Below are positions 53,745 through 62,341 of a stretch of 64,000 nt of DNA, piece by piece; positions within the stretch are counted from its first letter, which is position 1, and the number at the start of each line of letters is the position of its first letter. The position numbers and the translations under genes were made by a program. Source of the DNA: Paraburkholderia sp. C35 (lineage in GTDB: Bacteria; Pseudomonadota; Gammaproteobacteria; Burkholderiales; Burkholderiaceae); assembly GCF_003121405.1 (NCBI RefSeq), contig NZ_QBUY01000038.1, forward strand, positions 1 to 64,000, read 5' to 3'. The notes under the pieces were generated by a model. That model saw only the letters and a list, made by a program, of their open reading frames with translations, searched no databases and had not been told where the DNA came from.

Positions 53745-55058
53745 TCAAAACGCGTAGAACGGCCCCTGGCCAGCGGAAGTCTGCCGTGACGCGATGGCGG
53801 TGTAGACGCGCCGTCCAAAGAAAAACGGCAGTCCCCAGTCGAACACGCTCGACATGCCGCCCAGATTGTTGAACGCGTAGTTTTGTGTGGCGAATAGCGC
53901 TGTTGCGTTGGCGATCGAGAAATCGGACGTTGCCGTTGCGCCATTCGTGCCGGTAAGCGTGGCCGTCAAGGATTGCGTCGACGTTGGACACCACCATGCG
54001 CCGCAGCGTGCGAGCGTCGTGCTCGGGAAGAACAATCCATTGGAACCGCTGTCGATAAAGCTCTGCGAGTTTGGCTGTCCGTTTAGCGAGGTGGTCACGT
54101 AGCCCGAGACTGAATTGGTGTTCAATACCGTGGCGCTGTTGAGTGTGTTGTTGGGCTGGGTATCGATACCGAAGATCATTGACCCCGTCACCGTTGCTGC
54201 GCCATTTGGCCCGACGGCGGGCAAGTCGATCACGACGCCGTTGTTATCGAGGGCAAACCGGCTGATCGGATTGGCGACCTGTTTTAGAAGGGGTTGCGTG
54301 GTCGACGCACAAGCGCCGGTCGCGTCGCACGCGTAATACCAGCGAGGCGCGCTGGCCACGACGCAGGCTCCGCCGCAGTCGACCGTAAACATGCCGACGC
54401 CGAGAATGCCGTTCACGCGCAACGTGGCAGGCGTCATCATCGGCAGGCCCGATGCAGCGCAGTCGGATGGCACGTTGGGCACGGACGGATCGGCAATCAC
54501 CTGAATCGAGACGCCAGGCGCGAGTTGCCCCGCCATGCGGACATCGGCGGTGCGCACCGCGCCCCACGTGTAGCCGGTGCCGAACACAGCGCATTGAGCG
54601 TTGATCTGGCTGGTCGATCCCGTTGGCGGCGTGGCTGCCACGGCGGGTAGCACCAGGCTTGCGGGCAGTTGCGATGCCAGCACGCGCAGACCTTGCGAGC
54701 CTGTGTCCACCTGGATGTTGTCGATCGTCACGCAGTTCGACGAGCCAGGTGCGCAGACAGTCACGCTGGTGGTGAGCATGTTGCGGGTACGCGTGGGTGT
54801 CGACGTGACGGTGATCGGCTGGACATTGGGTATCGTCGATTGCGGGACGTTGGCGACAGGGGCGCTTGCGGATACGGGTGCGGTTGTCGTCGGTGTGCTG
54901 GCGGCAGTGGCAGACGATGCGGGTGTCGTCGATGCCGTGCCGTTCGCGTTGGTCGTGCCACCGGAACCGCCGCCGCATCCTGTCAATACAGCGAGGCTGA
55001 CGGCGGCAAGGACGGCGGCCAGCGCACGGCAAGCCGCGGAAATCAGTGCGTGATTCAT
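53745..55058 (-). CDS. DUF3443 family lipoprotein
   Basis: A 437-residue exported protein. The N-terminal signal ends in a lipobox (LAVLTGCGGGSGG). A Thr/Ala/Ser-rich linker follows, then the DUF3443 domain with NIQVDTGSQGLRVLASQL, SFIDSGSNGLFFPS and FGIDTQPNN. The paired D-T/S-G motifs (VDTGS and IDSGSNG) resemble an aspartic-protease-like fold, but activity is unproven. It is 11 bp downstream of the DUF2844 gene, its usual partner in Burkholderia. Confidence 0.85.
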   Translation of the reverse strand: MNHALISAACRALAAVLAAVSLAVLTGCGGGSGGTTNANGTASTTPASSATAASTPTTTAPVSASAPVANVPQSTIPNVQPITVTSTPTRTRNMLTTSVTVCAPGSSNCVTIDNIQVDTGSQGLRVLASQLPASLVLPAVAATPPTGSTSQINAQCAVFGTGYTWGAVRTADVRMAGQLAPGVSIQVIADPSVPNVPSDCAASGLPMMTPATLRVNGILGVGMFTVDCGGACVVASAPRWYYACDATGACASTTQPLLKQVANPISRFALDNNGVVIDLPAVGPNGAATVTGSMIFGIDTQPNNTLNSATVLNTNSVSGYVTTSLNGQPNSQSFIDSGSNGLFFPSTTLARCGAWWCPTSTQSLTATLTGTNGATATSDFSIANATALFATQNYAFNNLGGMSSVFDWGLPFFFGRRVYTAIASRQTSAGQGPFYAF

Positions 55059-55069
55059 CTCGCCCCCCG

Positions 55070-55549
55070 TTAGCGCAGATCAGCTTGAGTGATGCCGGCG
55101 GGGAGGGCTTGAGGCAGCCATGCACGGCCCACATAGCTGCGCATCTGGCCGCCCGACTCGATGATCACATCTGGATCGTCGACTCGGGATGCATGCAGGC
55201 TTCCCGTCGCGTTGAACTGGGCCGCCGCTTCCGTGCGAAGCCGCTGGGCGTAAGGGCCCAGCAGTTGCCCTAGGTCCGGCATCGTCGGACCTTGCCAGGT
55301 GTACGCGAAGATCACACCGCTTCCGGTTGTGTATTCGTTGATGGTGGTGCCACCTGCATCGACGGTCGAACGGACTTTGGCCGCGCTGCCCGGCAGCGTC
55401 CGCACGGTTGCGGTGTCGCCTGCTGCTAGCGCTGCGGAAGTGCCGCCGAGCTCGGCGTGTGCTTCTGCGGTGACAAACGTGTTTGCACATAACGCGAACA
55501 CGATCGAGACGCCGACAACGGTCGACGATTGAGTGTTGATCACTGCCAT
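55070..55549 (-). CDS. DUF2844 family exported protein
   Basis: A 159-residue protein with an N-terminal hydrophobic export signal (VVGVSIVFALCANTFVTAEA, cleavage near AHAELGG). The DUF2844 core follows (GTTINEYTTGSGVIFAYTWQ, then GPTMPDLGQLLGPYA). It is cotranscribed with DUF3443; the pair is common in Burkholderia genomes and of unknown function. Confidence 0.82.
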   Translation of the reverse strand: MAVINTQSSTVVGVSIVFALCANTFVTAEAHAELGGTSAALAAGDTATVRTLPGSAAKVRSTVDAGGTTINEYTTGSGVIFAYTWQGPTMPDLGQLLGPYAQRLRTEAAAQFNATGSLHASRVDDPDVIIESGGQMRSYVGRAWLPQALPAGITQADLR

Positions 55550-55687
55550 GCTGCGGCCCCCACGGCTCTCGGCCTATTTTTGAGATCGTGTTTTCAAGAT
55601 AGCACCGGGGTTTTGAGGGGCGGTCAGTTGCTGCGTGGAGGCTGCGGGGTTATCTCGAAATCGATGAATGCCACAAGGCACTTTTGC

Positions 55688-55705
55688 GTCATTGAAATCA
55701 ATGAC
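55688..55705. repeat. Perfect 8-bp inverted repeat upstream of DUF2844
   Basis: GTCATTGA-AA-TCAATGAC lies about 140 bp upstream of the DUF2844 start in the 484-bp gap before bamC. It is a plausible operator. The remainder of 55550-55940 shows no gene. Confidence 0.45.
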
Positions 55706-55943
55706 ATATGGCAACTATGTGAGCGATTGACGTGATCGGGAAAAACGTGGCGAAACGTTAAATTTCAGGTCAGAGAATCCCGAGATTTGCCGGCTAGCGG
55801 ATTCATTATGAGATGATGCGGGCGGCCTTGACCGTGCGCGCCTCGATGCGCGGAAGTTCGACATACGAACCTCGGGAGCGCCGATTCGATCGGTACATAA
55901 CGTTGCGGCCGAAAGCGCAGGAAAGCGTGTGGACCACCGCTTT

Positions 55944-55973
55944 TTGCACTTCGTGTCGCCGGGCCGGTAAAAT
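55944..55973 (+). promoter_or_regulatory. Sigma-70 promoter of bamC
   Basis: TTGCAC (55944-55949), 18-bp spacer, TAAAAT (55968-55973), about 60 bp before the bamC start. Confidence 0.6.
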
Positions 55974-56033
55974 GATGGGTTAGTCCACGGAGTAGCCGTG
56001 GCTTCCGTGGCTTATAGGAAGGATTCCTGGAAC

Positions 56034-57203
56034 ATGACTGAACTTCGTCTCACCAAGCGGTTTGCAGCATTGCTGATGGCAGGCGGGCTGGTCGCCGGCT
56101 GCGGCACGTCGTCGCCGAACAAGATCGACTACAAGAGCGACTCGAAATCGAAGGAAGTGTCACTCGCTGTTCCGCCGAACATGCTCGAGGAAACCTCGGA
56201 CCAGCGTTCGCTGCCGCCGCAAAGCGGCCAGACGTCGCTGTCCACGCTGCAGCAGGTGCAAAGCGAGGCGCCCAGCAACGCAACGGCCGTGGCGCCCGTC
56301 GTCAACGGCATGCATATCCAGCGCGACGGCACGGAAAGCTGGCTGGTGCTCGACAATCAAACGCCGGACAAGGCCTGGCCGCAGATCCGCCGCTTCTGGC
56401 AGGAACAGGGCTTCCTGCTGGTGGTCGATCAGCGCGACAAGGGCGTGATGGAAACGGACTGGAACGAAACCCATCCGCAGATCAATGATGGCCTGATCCG
56501 CAGCACGCTGTCGAAGGCGATGGGCAACTCGTATGTGACGGCGGAGCGCAACAAGTACCGCACGCGTCTCGAAGCGGCGCCGAACGGCGGCACGTATGTG
56601 TTCATCAGCCAGAAGGGCTTGCGCGAAGCGCTCTCGGGCACCAACAACGATACGAGCAAGTGGGAACCGAAGCCGAACGATCCCGGGCTCGAAACGGAAT
56701 ACCTGAAGCGCCTGATGGCTGCGCTCGCGAAGAACGATGTGACGACGACCACGGCCAACTCGGCGTCGGCTGCATCGCTGTCGCCGGCTGGCGCGCAAGC
56801 GGCGCCGAACGCATCGGCGGGCGCCAAGTCGGCAGCGGCGGCAACGGCGGCACAGAATGTTGCGCTCGCTGCGCAGCAGCCGTCGCGTGATCCGTCATCG
56901 GCGGCGACGGAGACATCGGCGCAACTGTCGTCGACGGAACTGACGCTGGGCGAGCCGTATGACCGCGCGTGGCTGCGCGTTGGTCTCGCGCTCGACCGCA
57001 GCAACTTCACGGTCGACGACCGCGATCGCAACCGCGGTCTTTACTTTGTCCGCTATGTCGATCCGAAGGATATGACGTCGGCTGAGCAGGGCTTCTGGAA
57101 CCAGGTGTTCCATGGCCGCAAGGAAAAAGTTGCCAAGCAGTATCGCGTGAACGTGCGTGCCGTGACGCCGAATCAGACGCGCGTTGCCGTCGTCGACGAC
57201 TAG
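56034..57203 (+). CDS. bamC: Outer membrane protein assembly factor BamC, apparently cut short by TAG
   Basis: A lipoprotein (389 residues to the TAG) of the BAM complex that inserts beta-barrel proteins in the outer membrane. Signal and lipobox: RFAALLMAGGLVAGC. The conserved unstructured UvrB-like N-terminus binding BamD (KIDYKSDSKSKEVSLAVPPN) is followed by two helix-grip domains separated by an Ala/Ser-rich linker (about residues 240-300). The frame stops at TAG 57201 after RVAVVDD. The next 21 codons read GDVDSSSQAKQIMSLMVDQL plus H before TGA at 57267, which looks like the normal C-terminal helix of the second domain. No dapA gene precedes it here. Confidence 0.88.
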   Translation: MTELRLTKRFAALLMAGGLVAGCGTSSPNKIDYKSDSKSKEVSLAVPPNMLEETSDQRSLPPQSGQTSLSTLQQVQSEAPSNATAVAPVVNGMHIQRDGTESWLVLDNQTPDKAWPQIRRFWQEQGFLLVVDQRDKGVMETDWNETHPQINDGLIRSTLSKAMGNSYVTAERNKYRTRLEAAPNGGTYVFISQKGLREALSGTNNDTSKWEPKPNDPGLETEYLKRLMAALAKNDVTTTTANSASAASLSPAGAQAAPNASAGAKSAAAATAAQNVALAAQQPSRDPSSAATETSAQLSSTELTLGEPYDRAWLRVGLALDRSNFTVDDRDRNRGLYFVRYVDPKDMTSAEQGFWNQVFHGRKEKVAKQYRVNVRAVTPNQTRVAVVDD

Positions 57204-57317
57204 GGCGATGTCGATTCCTCGTCGCAGGCGAAGCAGATCATGTCGTTGATGGTCGACCAGCTGCACTGACACACCTCGCACTGACGTAACAGGCCGCGCG
57301 TCCTCGCGCAGCAAATC

Positions 57318-57358
57318 AGAAAAGCCCGCGTGACGCTTCTGTCACGCGGGCTTTTTTT
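57318..57358 (+). terminator. Terminator of bamC
   Basis: The 14-bp stem AAAGCCCGCGTGAC / GTCACGCGGGCTTT with a six-base loop runs into a row of seven T. Confidence 0.9.
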
Positions 57359-57471
57359 CGTCGTTGCGCCGCCGGATCGACGGTCGTCGACTTCCTCTAA
57401 CGAACGCGAAGCTCACGTGCATGCGTTTTGCTCAGTCGACGATCAGGCCAACCATCGGGAGGAGACCGGCC

Positions 57472-57621
57472 ATGTTCGACGTCATACCGTACTGGATGTG
57501 GGTTGTGAGCCTGATCGCGCTGGCCTTGATGTGCGGCGCGGTGCTGTCGGGCGATCCGCCGAAATTGCCCGTCGCGCTGCGCGCTCGGCGCAACACGCAC
57601 GGGCCGCGCAAGGTCCGCTGA
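57472..57621 (+). CDS. Small single-span membrane protein
   Basis: A 49-residue protein, MFDVIPYWMWVVSLIALALM at the start, i.e. one hydrophobic helix, followed by a basic tail (RARRNTHGPRKVR). GGGAGGAG lies seven bases before the ATG, which is a strong reason to accept it. No family recognised. The next element downstream is the tandem CGTAACGT array. Confidence 0.6.
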   Translation: MFDVIPYWMWVVSLIALALMCGAVLSGDPPKLPVALRARRNTHGPRKVR

Positions 57622-57660
57622 CCGATGTCACTCCGGGCCGTGCGTTCGTCGCGGCCCGCG

Positions 57661-57686
57661 CGTAACGTGACGTTACGCCGTAACGT
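57661..57686. promoter_or_regulatory. Tandem CGTAACGT enhancer-like sites
   Basis: Three 8-bp sites at 9-bp steps: CGTAACGT (57661-57668), its inverse ACGTTACG (57670-57677), and CGTAACGT again (57679-57686). They lie about 90-115 bp upstream of the sigma-54 promoter below, the usual place of an activator binding site. Confidence 0.55.
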
Positions 57687-57775
57687 GCGCTCCCCGCGCT
57701 GTCCCGCAATCTCGCCGTTCCCGATTCCCACTGTTAAATCAAACACTTAGATCGCTTCGGGCGGAATGTGCGAAG

Positions 57776-57792
57776 TTGGCACGCTAGCTGCT
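57776..57792 (+). promoter_or_regulatory. Sigma-54 (RpoN) promoter
   Basis: TTGGCACG-CTAG-CTGCT matches the consensus TTGGCACG-N4-TTGCW at all but one position, with GG and GC exactly 10 bp apart. No open reading frame with a Shine-Dalgarno follows, only the hairpin series. Confidence 0.65.
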
Positions 57793-57802
57793 TTTAAATG
57801 TC

Positions 57803-58020
57803 CCGAAATTCACGGAAATGGCTGCGAAGCCTCATGCAGTCTGGGTTTGCAGGAATCTTGCCGAGCCTCGGCCGGATTCGCGCCTGCTGTGGATCAACCT
57901 GCTTTTGTTGACAGCTTTGGACGGGTGTCTGGCAACGCCCGTCTCGGTGGCCCCGTCGCCTATCCTCGTAGGGCGACGGTTTCGCCCGCGCTCCGTGCTT
58001 GGAGCGCGGGCTATTTTTTG
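57803..58020 (+). ncRNA. Candidate sigma-54-dependent small RNA
   Basis: About 218 nt from the predicted start to the terminator. Hairpins in order: GCTG..TCAAC with GTTGA.CAGC (57886-57915); GACGGGTG/CGCCCGTC (57920-57943); CCGTCGCC/GGCGACGG extended by TA/TA (57953-57979); and the terminator CCCGCGCTCC/GGAGCGCGGG (57985-58010) followed by ATTTTTT. Each stem is near perfect, which is not expected by chance in sequence. A frame starting at 57818 is open but lacks a Shine-Dalgarno and runs through the hairpins. No known RNA family recognised. Confidence 0.55.
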
Positions 58021-58108
58021 TGCAGTCGATTTTTATGGCGGAGGGCGCCGCCATCCCGTCGTTACGTCATCTCATCGCATGTCGAGCGACGACGCGCAGC
58101 ACAACCTG

Positions 58109-59041
58109 TCAGCAGCGCTCGCTCACGCCACGTCCGCCAATGCCCGGAATGCGGTTGACCACACCCGTCGCGAGTGCCGTGCCGACCAGAATGACGGCGC
58201 TCCCCTCGAGCATGCCCATCGACACGCGCTCGCCGAGAAACAGCGCACCCCACAGAATGCCGAAGATCGGGATAACGAAGGTCACGGTGATCGTACGTGC
58301 CGGACCCGCGACGGAGATCAGGTGGAAGAACAGCATGTAGGCGATGCCCGTGCACGCGATGCCCAGCGCGATCACCGAGCCCCACGCCTTCATCGACGGC
58401 ATGACGGCAGGCCATGACGCCACGGCAAACGGCAGCACCATAATGGTCGCGCCGATCATCGTGCCCGTCGCGACGGTGAGCGCGTCGACGCCCATCAGAT
58501 GCTTTTTCGTGTAGCTGGCGGCGATGCCATAGAGCAGTGTCGCGCCGAGCGCGGCGACGGCAGCGAGTGCCGTGGTCGCGGGCGAAATGTTGGTGCCGGC
58601 GGGCGCGGCGATCTGATCCCACACGAGCATCAGCACGCCCGCGAAGCCGATCACCAGCCCGACGCTGCGCAACGCGCTCAGGCGATCCTTGAGCCACAGG
58701 AAGGCGACGAGCGCGCCCCACAGCGGCGTGGTCGCGTTGATCACCGAGGTCACGCCCGCCGACAGCGTGATCTCCGCATACGCGAACAGGCAGAACGGCG
58801 CCGCCGAATTGAGAATGCCGACCACCAGCAGCGGAAGTGCGCGCGAGCGCAGGGTCGCTGCCGATTCGCGCAGCGGACGCCGCGCCATCAGCACGATCAG
58901 CAGGAACAGCGCGCCGATGCCGACGCGCAACGCCATCAGCGGCGCGACGCCGAAATCGCTCACACCAACGCGAATAAACAGGAACGACGCGCCCCATAGC
59001 GCGGCGAGAATCAGAAGCTGGAAGACGTTGACTGGACTCAT
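58109..59041 (-). CDS. DMT superfamily (EamA) transporter
   Basis: A 310-residue inner-membrane protein with about ten hydrophobic segments in two EamA repeats (LLILAALWGASFLFIRVGVS at the start, ATTPLWGALVAFLWLKDRLS, then VTFVIPIFGILWGALFLGER). It probably exports an amino acid or other metabolite. Starts at 59041 and 59083 are both possible and neither has a good Shine-Dalgarno. It is convergent with the candidate small RNA. Confidence 0.85.
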   Translation of the reverse strand: MSPVNVFQLLILAALWGASFLFIRVGVSDFGVAPLMALRVGIGALFLLIVLMARRPLRESAATLRSRALPLLVVGILNSAAPFCLFAYAEITLSAGVTSVINATTPLWGALVAFLWLKDRLSALRSVGLVIGFAGVLMLVWDQIAAPAGTNISPATTALAAVAALGATLLYGIAASYTKKHLMGVDALTVATGTMIGATIMVLPFAVASWPAVMPSMKAWGSVIALGIACTGIAYMLFFHLISVAGPARTITVTFVIPIFGILWGALFLGERVSMGMLEGSAVILVGTALATGVVNRIPGIGGRGVSERC

Positions 59042-59212
59042 CGTGAAGGGATCGCGCGCAGTTGAGTCGCGATGCGTATGCATGTTAACACCGGGCTTAC
59101 GCCCAACGTTTCACGATGAGATGAAACAGCAAGAATCGACAATCCGCTGTCCGGCACGGGCACTATCACGCGGGCGCGAAGCGTGTCGCGCCCGCGCGGA
59201 TTGAGACGAACA

Positions 59213-60811
59213 TCAGTGAGGAATCATCCACTGCAGCACGTTCTGCTGCAGCCACACGAGTATGCCGAGCAGGACGGTCAGCAGGATCGAATGCTTGAAG
59301 GTCTTGGCGAACACGTAGCCTTCCTTGCCTTTGAGATCGGTGGTCGCGACACCCGTCGAGATGTTCTGCGGCGAGATCATCTTGCCCATCACACCGCCCG
59401 ACGAATTGGTCGCGGCCATCAGCTCCGGGTTCAGGTTCAGCTGGTTCGCTGCCACCACCTGCAGATTACCGAACAGTGCGTTGCCCGACGTGTCGCTGCC
59501 CGACAGGAACACGGCCACCCAGCCGAGAAACGCCGATACCAGCGGGAAGAACGCTCCGACCGCCGCCACGCCAAGCCCGAGCGTGTAGTTCATCCCCGAG
59601 TAGTTCATCAGGTACGCAAGACCGACGATGGTCGCCACCGTCAGGATGGCGATGCGCGTCTGCACCCATGTATCGACGATCGCGCGGCCAAAGTCGGACG
59701 GTTTGAGGCCGACCACGAACGCCGTGATGATCGCCGCGACGAGAATCGCGGTGCCCGTCGCGAGCGGCTGGAAGTCCCAGACCGCGCCGTACGGCGTGTT
59801 GTACAGCGTGATGAAGACGGCCTTGTCGAGACCGGGCCACGGCACCTTGACGTCGCCGATCATGAAGATCTTCGCGATGGTCCAGATAATCACCACGGCC
59901 GACACGATCAGCCACGGATACCAGCCCTGCGTGCCCGTGATCTTGCCGCGCGTCTCGTGAACGCGATCGACATTGATGGCGAAGGCGGGATCGGCGGCGG
60001 GGCGCCAGACGCGCAGGAAGGCAATTGTCAGGATCAGCGACACCAGCGACGACAACACGTCGGTCAGGCTGTAGTTGATGAAGTTCGAGGTAATGAACTG
60101 CGTGAGCGCGAAGCTGCCGCCCGACACCAGCAGCACGGGCCACACGCGCAGCATGTTGCGAAAGCCCGCATACACGCCGATCACGTAGAACGGCAGCAGC
60201 AGCGCGAAGAACGGCAACTGGCGGCCGACCATCTTGGCGAGCGAATCGACCGGCAGGTGCGTGACCGCGCCGAGCACCGTGATCGGCACGCCGAGTGCGC
60301 CGAATGCGACGGGTGCCGTGTTGAAGATCAGCGTGAAGGTGAGGGCTTCGAGCGTCGGAAAACCGAGCAGGATCAGCAGCGAACTGGTGATCGCGATGGG
60401 CGTGCCGAAGCCCGAGATCCCTTCGAACAGCGCGCCAAACGAAAAGCCGATCACGACCAGTACGATGCGCCGGTCGTTCGGCAGATTGTCGATCATCCAC
60501 ATGCGGAACGCGGCGAAGCGGCCCGAGTACTGCGCGATGTTATAGAGCAGGATGGCCGTGACGACGATCCACATCACGGGCCAGCAGGCGAACACGGCGC
60601 CCGCCGCGACGGAATCGAGGGCGAGACCGACGGGGAAATGCCATCCGATGATGGCGATCAGTAGCCCGACCACGAGGCCGGCCAGCGAGGCCTGCCAGGC
60701 AGGGCGGCGCGCCCAGCCAAGCAAGACGAGGACGACGAGAATCGGTAACGCGGCAACGATGAACGATGGCAACAGCGCGTTGCCGATGGGAGTCAGTAGC
60801 TGGTGGAACAT
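59213..60811 (-). CDS. lctP: L-lactate permease
   Basis: A 532-residue inner-membrane symporter of the LctP family with about twelve to fourteen hydrophobic segments. Typical blocks are GFGTPIAITSSLLILLGFPT, FLSGSDTSGNALFGNLQVVA and NSSGGVMGKMISPQNISTG. It imports L-lactate (and often glycolate) with protons. The start at 60811 has AAGGAGA upstream. No lactate dehydrogenase gene is adjacent in this window. Confidence 0.93.
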   Translation of the reverse strand: MFHQLLTPIGNALLPSFIVAALPILVVLVLLGWARRPAWQASLAGLVVGLLIAIIGWHFPVGLALDSVAAGAVFACWPVMWIVVTAILLYNIAQYSGRFAAFRMWMIDNLPNDRRIVLVVIGFSFGALFEGISGFGTPIAITSSLLILLGFPTLEALTFTLIFNTAPVAFGALGVPITVLGAVTHLPVDSLAKMVGRQLPFFALLLPFYVIGVYAGFRNMLRVWPVLLVSGGSFALTQFITSNFINYSLTDVLSSLVSLILTIAFLRVWRPAADPAFAINVDRVHETRGKITGTQGWYPWLIVSAVVIIWTIAKIFMIGDVKVPWPGLDKAVFITLYNTPYGAVWDFQPLATGTAILVAAIITAFVVGLKPSDFGRAIVDTWVQTRIAILTVATIVGLAYLMNYSGMNYTLGLGVAAVGAFFPLVSAFLGWVAVFLSGSDTSGNALFGNLQVVAANQLNLNPELMAATNSSGGVMGKMISPQNISTGVATTDLKGKEGYVFAKTFKHSILLTVLLGILVWLQQNVLQWMIPH

Positions 60812-61174
60812 CACGTCTCCTTCATTGTTGTTCGATTCGACGCGAAGACTGCACCTACGCGGCGAAGCGGCAGGGCTGGACGGATGAAGGCGGCATCGGG
60901 TGCGCAACGGGCAAGCCGGATTGCGCGAGACGCCGGATCACACAATTAAACAGGTGTTGCACAAACAACCGCCAGCATAGAACGCTGGCGATTTCCGTCA
61001 AGCAGGGAAAACGAAGGAAGGTGTTGCGGGAATAGAAGCGGGCGCTGATTCGTAGCGTGGGCGGCGCATCGGCGGGCTTGCATCGTCCGGCACGCGTGTT
61101 TGCCTCGCGTTGAGGTTCAGCGCCGGGTTTCCGCGGGCGCTTCCAGCGCTGACCCGATGACGTTCAGAGGGGCG
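60812..61174. other. Intergenic region upstream of lctP
   Basis: No gene seen. It holds the lctP leader and a hairpin CGCCAGC/GCTGGCG at 60970-60990 without a clear T-run. No terminator is visible for the leftward lipoprotein gene that ends at 61175. Confidence 0.35.
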
Positions 61175-61783
61175 TCAGTGAGAGTGGCCGTGGCCGCCAC
61201 CGCTTGCCCATGCGTTGCCGCCACCGTGATAGCCGCCCCAACCGCCGCCATGATAACCACCGTGATAGCCACCGCCCCAGTAGCCGTGGCCGCCCCAATA
61301 GCCGCGACCTCCCCAGTATCCATAATGGCCACCGCAGCAGCCGCCCCAATAGCCGAAGCTCAGCGAAATCGACGGTCCCCACCAGCCGGGCCAGCCGTAC
61401 TACGGATAGCCATACGGGTAGACGGGATACGCGACGGGATAGTAGGCAGGCGCAGCAGCATAAACGGACGGACCCGCGTACGCGGGCGGGATGTCGTCGT
61501 AACCGGGTTGTGCCGCGGCGGCGCCGGAAGGCATGGTGAATTGCGTCTGGGCGGCGGCTTGTGCCGCGCTGCTGGTTGGGCCGCCAGGACCGCCAGGGAC
61601 ACCGGGTCCGACAGGCATGTCTTGCTGGGTAGCAGCCGTGGGCACGGCGGGGTAGCCTGAGTAATAGCCGTAGCCGGGATAGTAGCCGTACGGCGCGTAG
61701 TAGTAGCAGCCTGACAGGGCGCCAGCGAGAGCCAGCGCTGCAACGGCGCTGGCGGTGCGCAACGTTGCATCGAGCGGTTTCAT
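61175..61783 (-). pseudogene. Tyr/Gly/His-rich lipoprotein gene interrupted by an in-frame TAG
   Basis: Starts at 61783 with GAGGAG upstream. The first 127 residues have a signal and lipobox (ALALAGALSGC, then YYYAPYGYYPGYGYYSG) and end PVYPYGYP at TAG (61400-61402). The same frame continues for 74 residues: YGWPGWWGPSISLSFGYWGG, CCGGHYGYWGG, repeats of GYWGG and YHGG, ending GGGHGHSH and TGA at 61175. The second half belongs to the same compositional type, so the gene was one frame. A Tyr (TAC/TAT) or Gln (CAG) codon changed to TAG is the simplest cause. Outer-membrane or surface location is likely; function unknown. Confidence 0.65.
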
Positions 61784-62123
61784 GACGTGCTCCTCGTTAT
61801 TTCTTAGCGCCGTTGTTGCGCGCTTTATCTATTGAGCTTACGTCAGCGTTTCGGCGAGCACGTCACAAAGTGGTAACCGCTTATTTCACGCGCGATCAGA
61901 TAGAGGACATGTCCGGCGCGTGCTTGCGCGCCGGACTCTGCCCAACTCCCATCGGTTTCGGATCGCGTGCCAGCAGCCTTGCTGGCGGCGCGGTCCGAAG
62001 CCGTTTGCCTGCATCGCCTTCGACGGCGATTTGTCGTATTCCTGACCCTGCATTCACGTCCCGAGCGAGCGACGTGTTGCGTGATTGCGTTGGTTCACGC
62101 GCTGCGATGGCGCGTCGTTGCGA
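61784..62123. other. Intergenic region with three hairpins
   Basis: No gene seen. It contains GTCCGGCGCG/CGCGCCGGAC (about 61911-61936), GCCAGCA/TGCTGGC (about 61970-61987) and ATCGCC/GGCGAT followed by TTTGT (about 62013-62034). A terminator for one of the neighbours or a small RNA is possible; none is convincing. Confidence 0.35.
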
Positions 62124-62336
62124 CTACTTTCCGACCTGGTTGCCGATCACACCGCCGACTGCCGCACCGCCCAATGTCGACAGCGCGCTGCCGCCGATCA
62201 CCGCACCCGCTGCGCCGCCCACGCCTGCGCCGACAGCCGTGTCGCGCTGGCGTGTGGTCATGCCGTCGCAGGCGGAGAGACTTGCCACCACGGCCACGAG
62301 CGTAGCCACCGCACCGCTTCGATGGAACGTTTTCAT
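62124..62336 (-). CDS. Glycine-zipper lipoprotein (OsmB-like)
   Basis: A 70-residue lipoprotein with signal and lipobox (ATLVAVVASLSAC) followed by a glycine-zipper 2TM segment (DTAVGAGVGGAAGAVIGGSA, then LGGAAVGGVIGNQVGK). The ending GGVIGNQVGK is the normal end of OsmB-type proteins, so its TAG stop is natural. It is probably an osmotic or envelope-stress lipoprotein. Its Shine-Dalgarno lies in a hairpin (next entry). Confidence 0.8.
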   Translation of the reverse strand: MKTFHRSGAVATLVAVVASLSACDGMTTRQRDTAVGAGVGGAAGAVIGGSALSTLGGAAVGGVIGNQVGK

Positions 62337-62341
62337 GATTC

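Noticed and set aside
57818..58417. Open frame running over the proposed small RNA and into the DMT gene
   Set aside because: No ribosome binding site, it crosses four hairpins and a terminator, and it continues antisense into a real gene.
62124..62126. TAG stop of the OsmB-like gene as an interruption
   Set aside because: The protein already ends at GNQVGK, the normal end of the family, although the frame stays open for some 70 codons.
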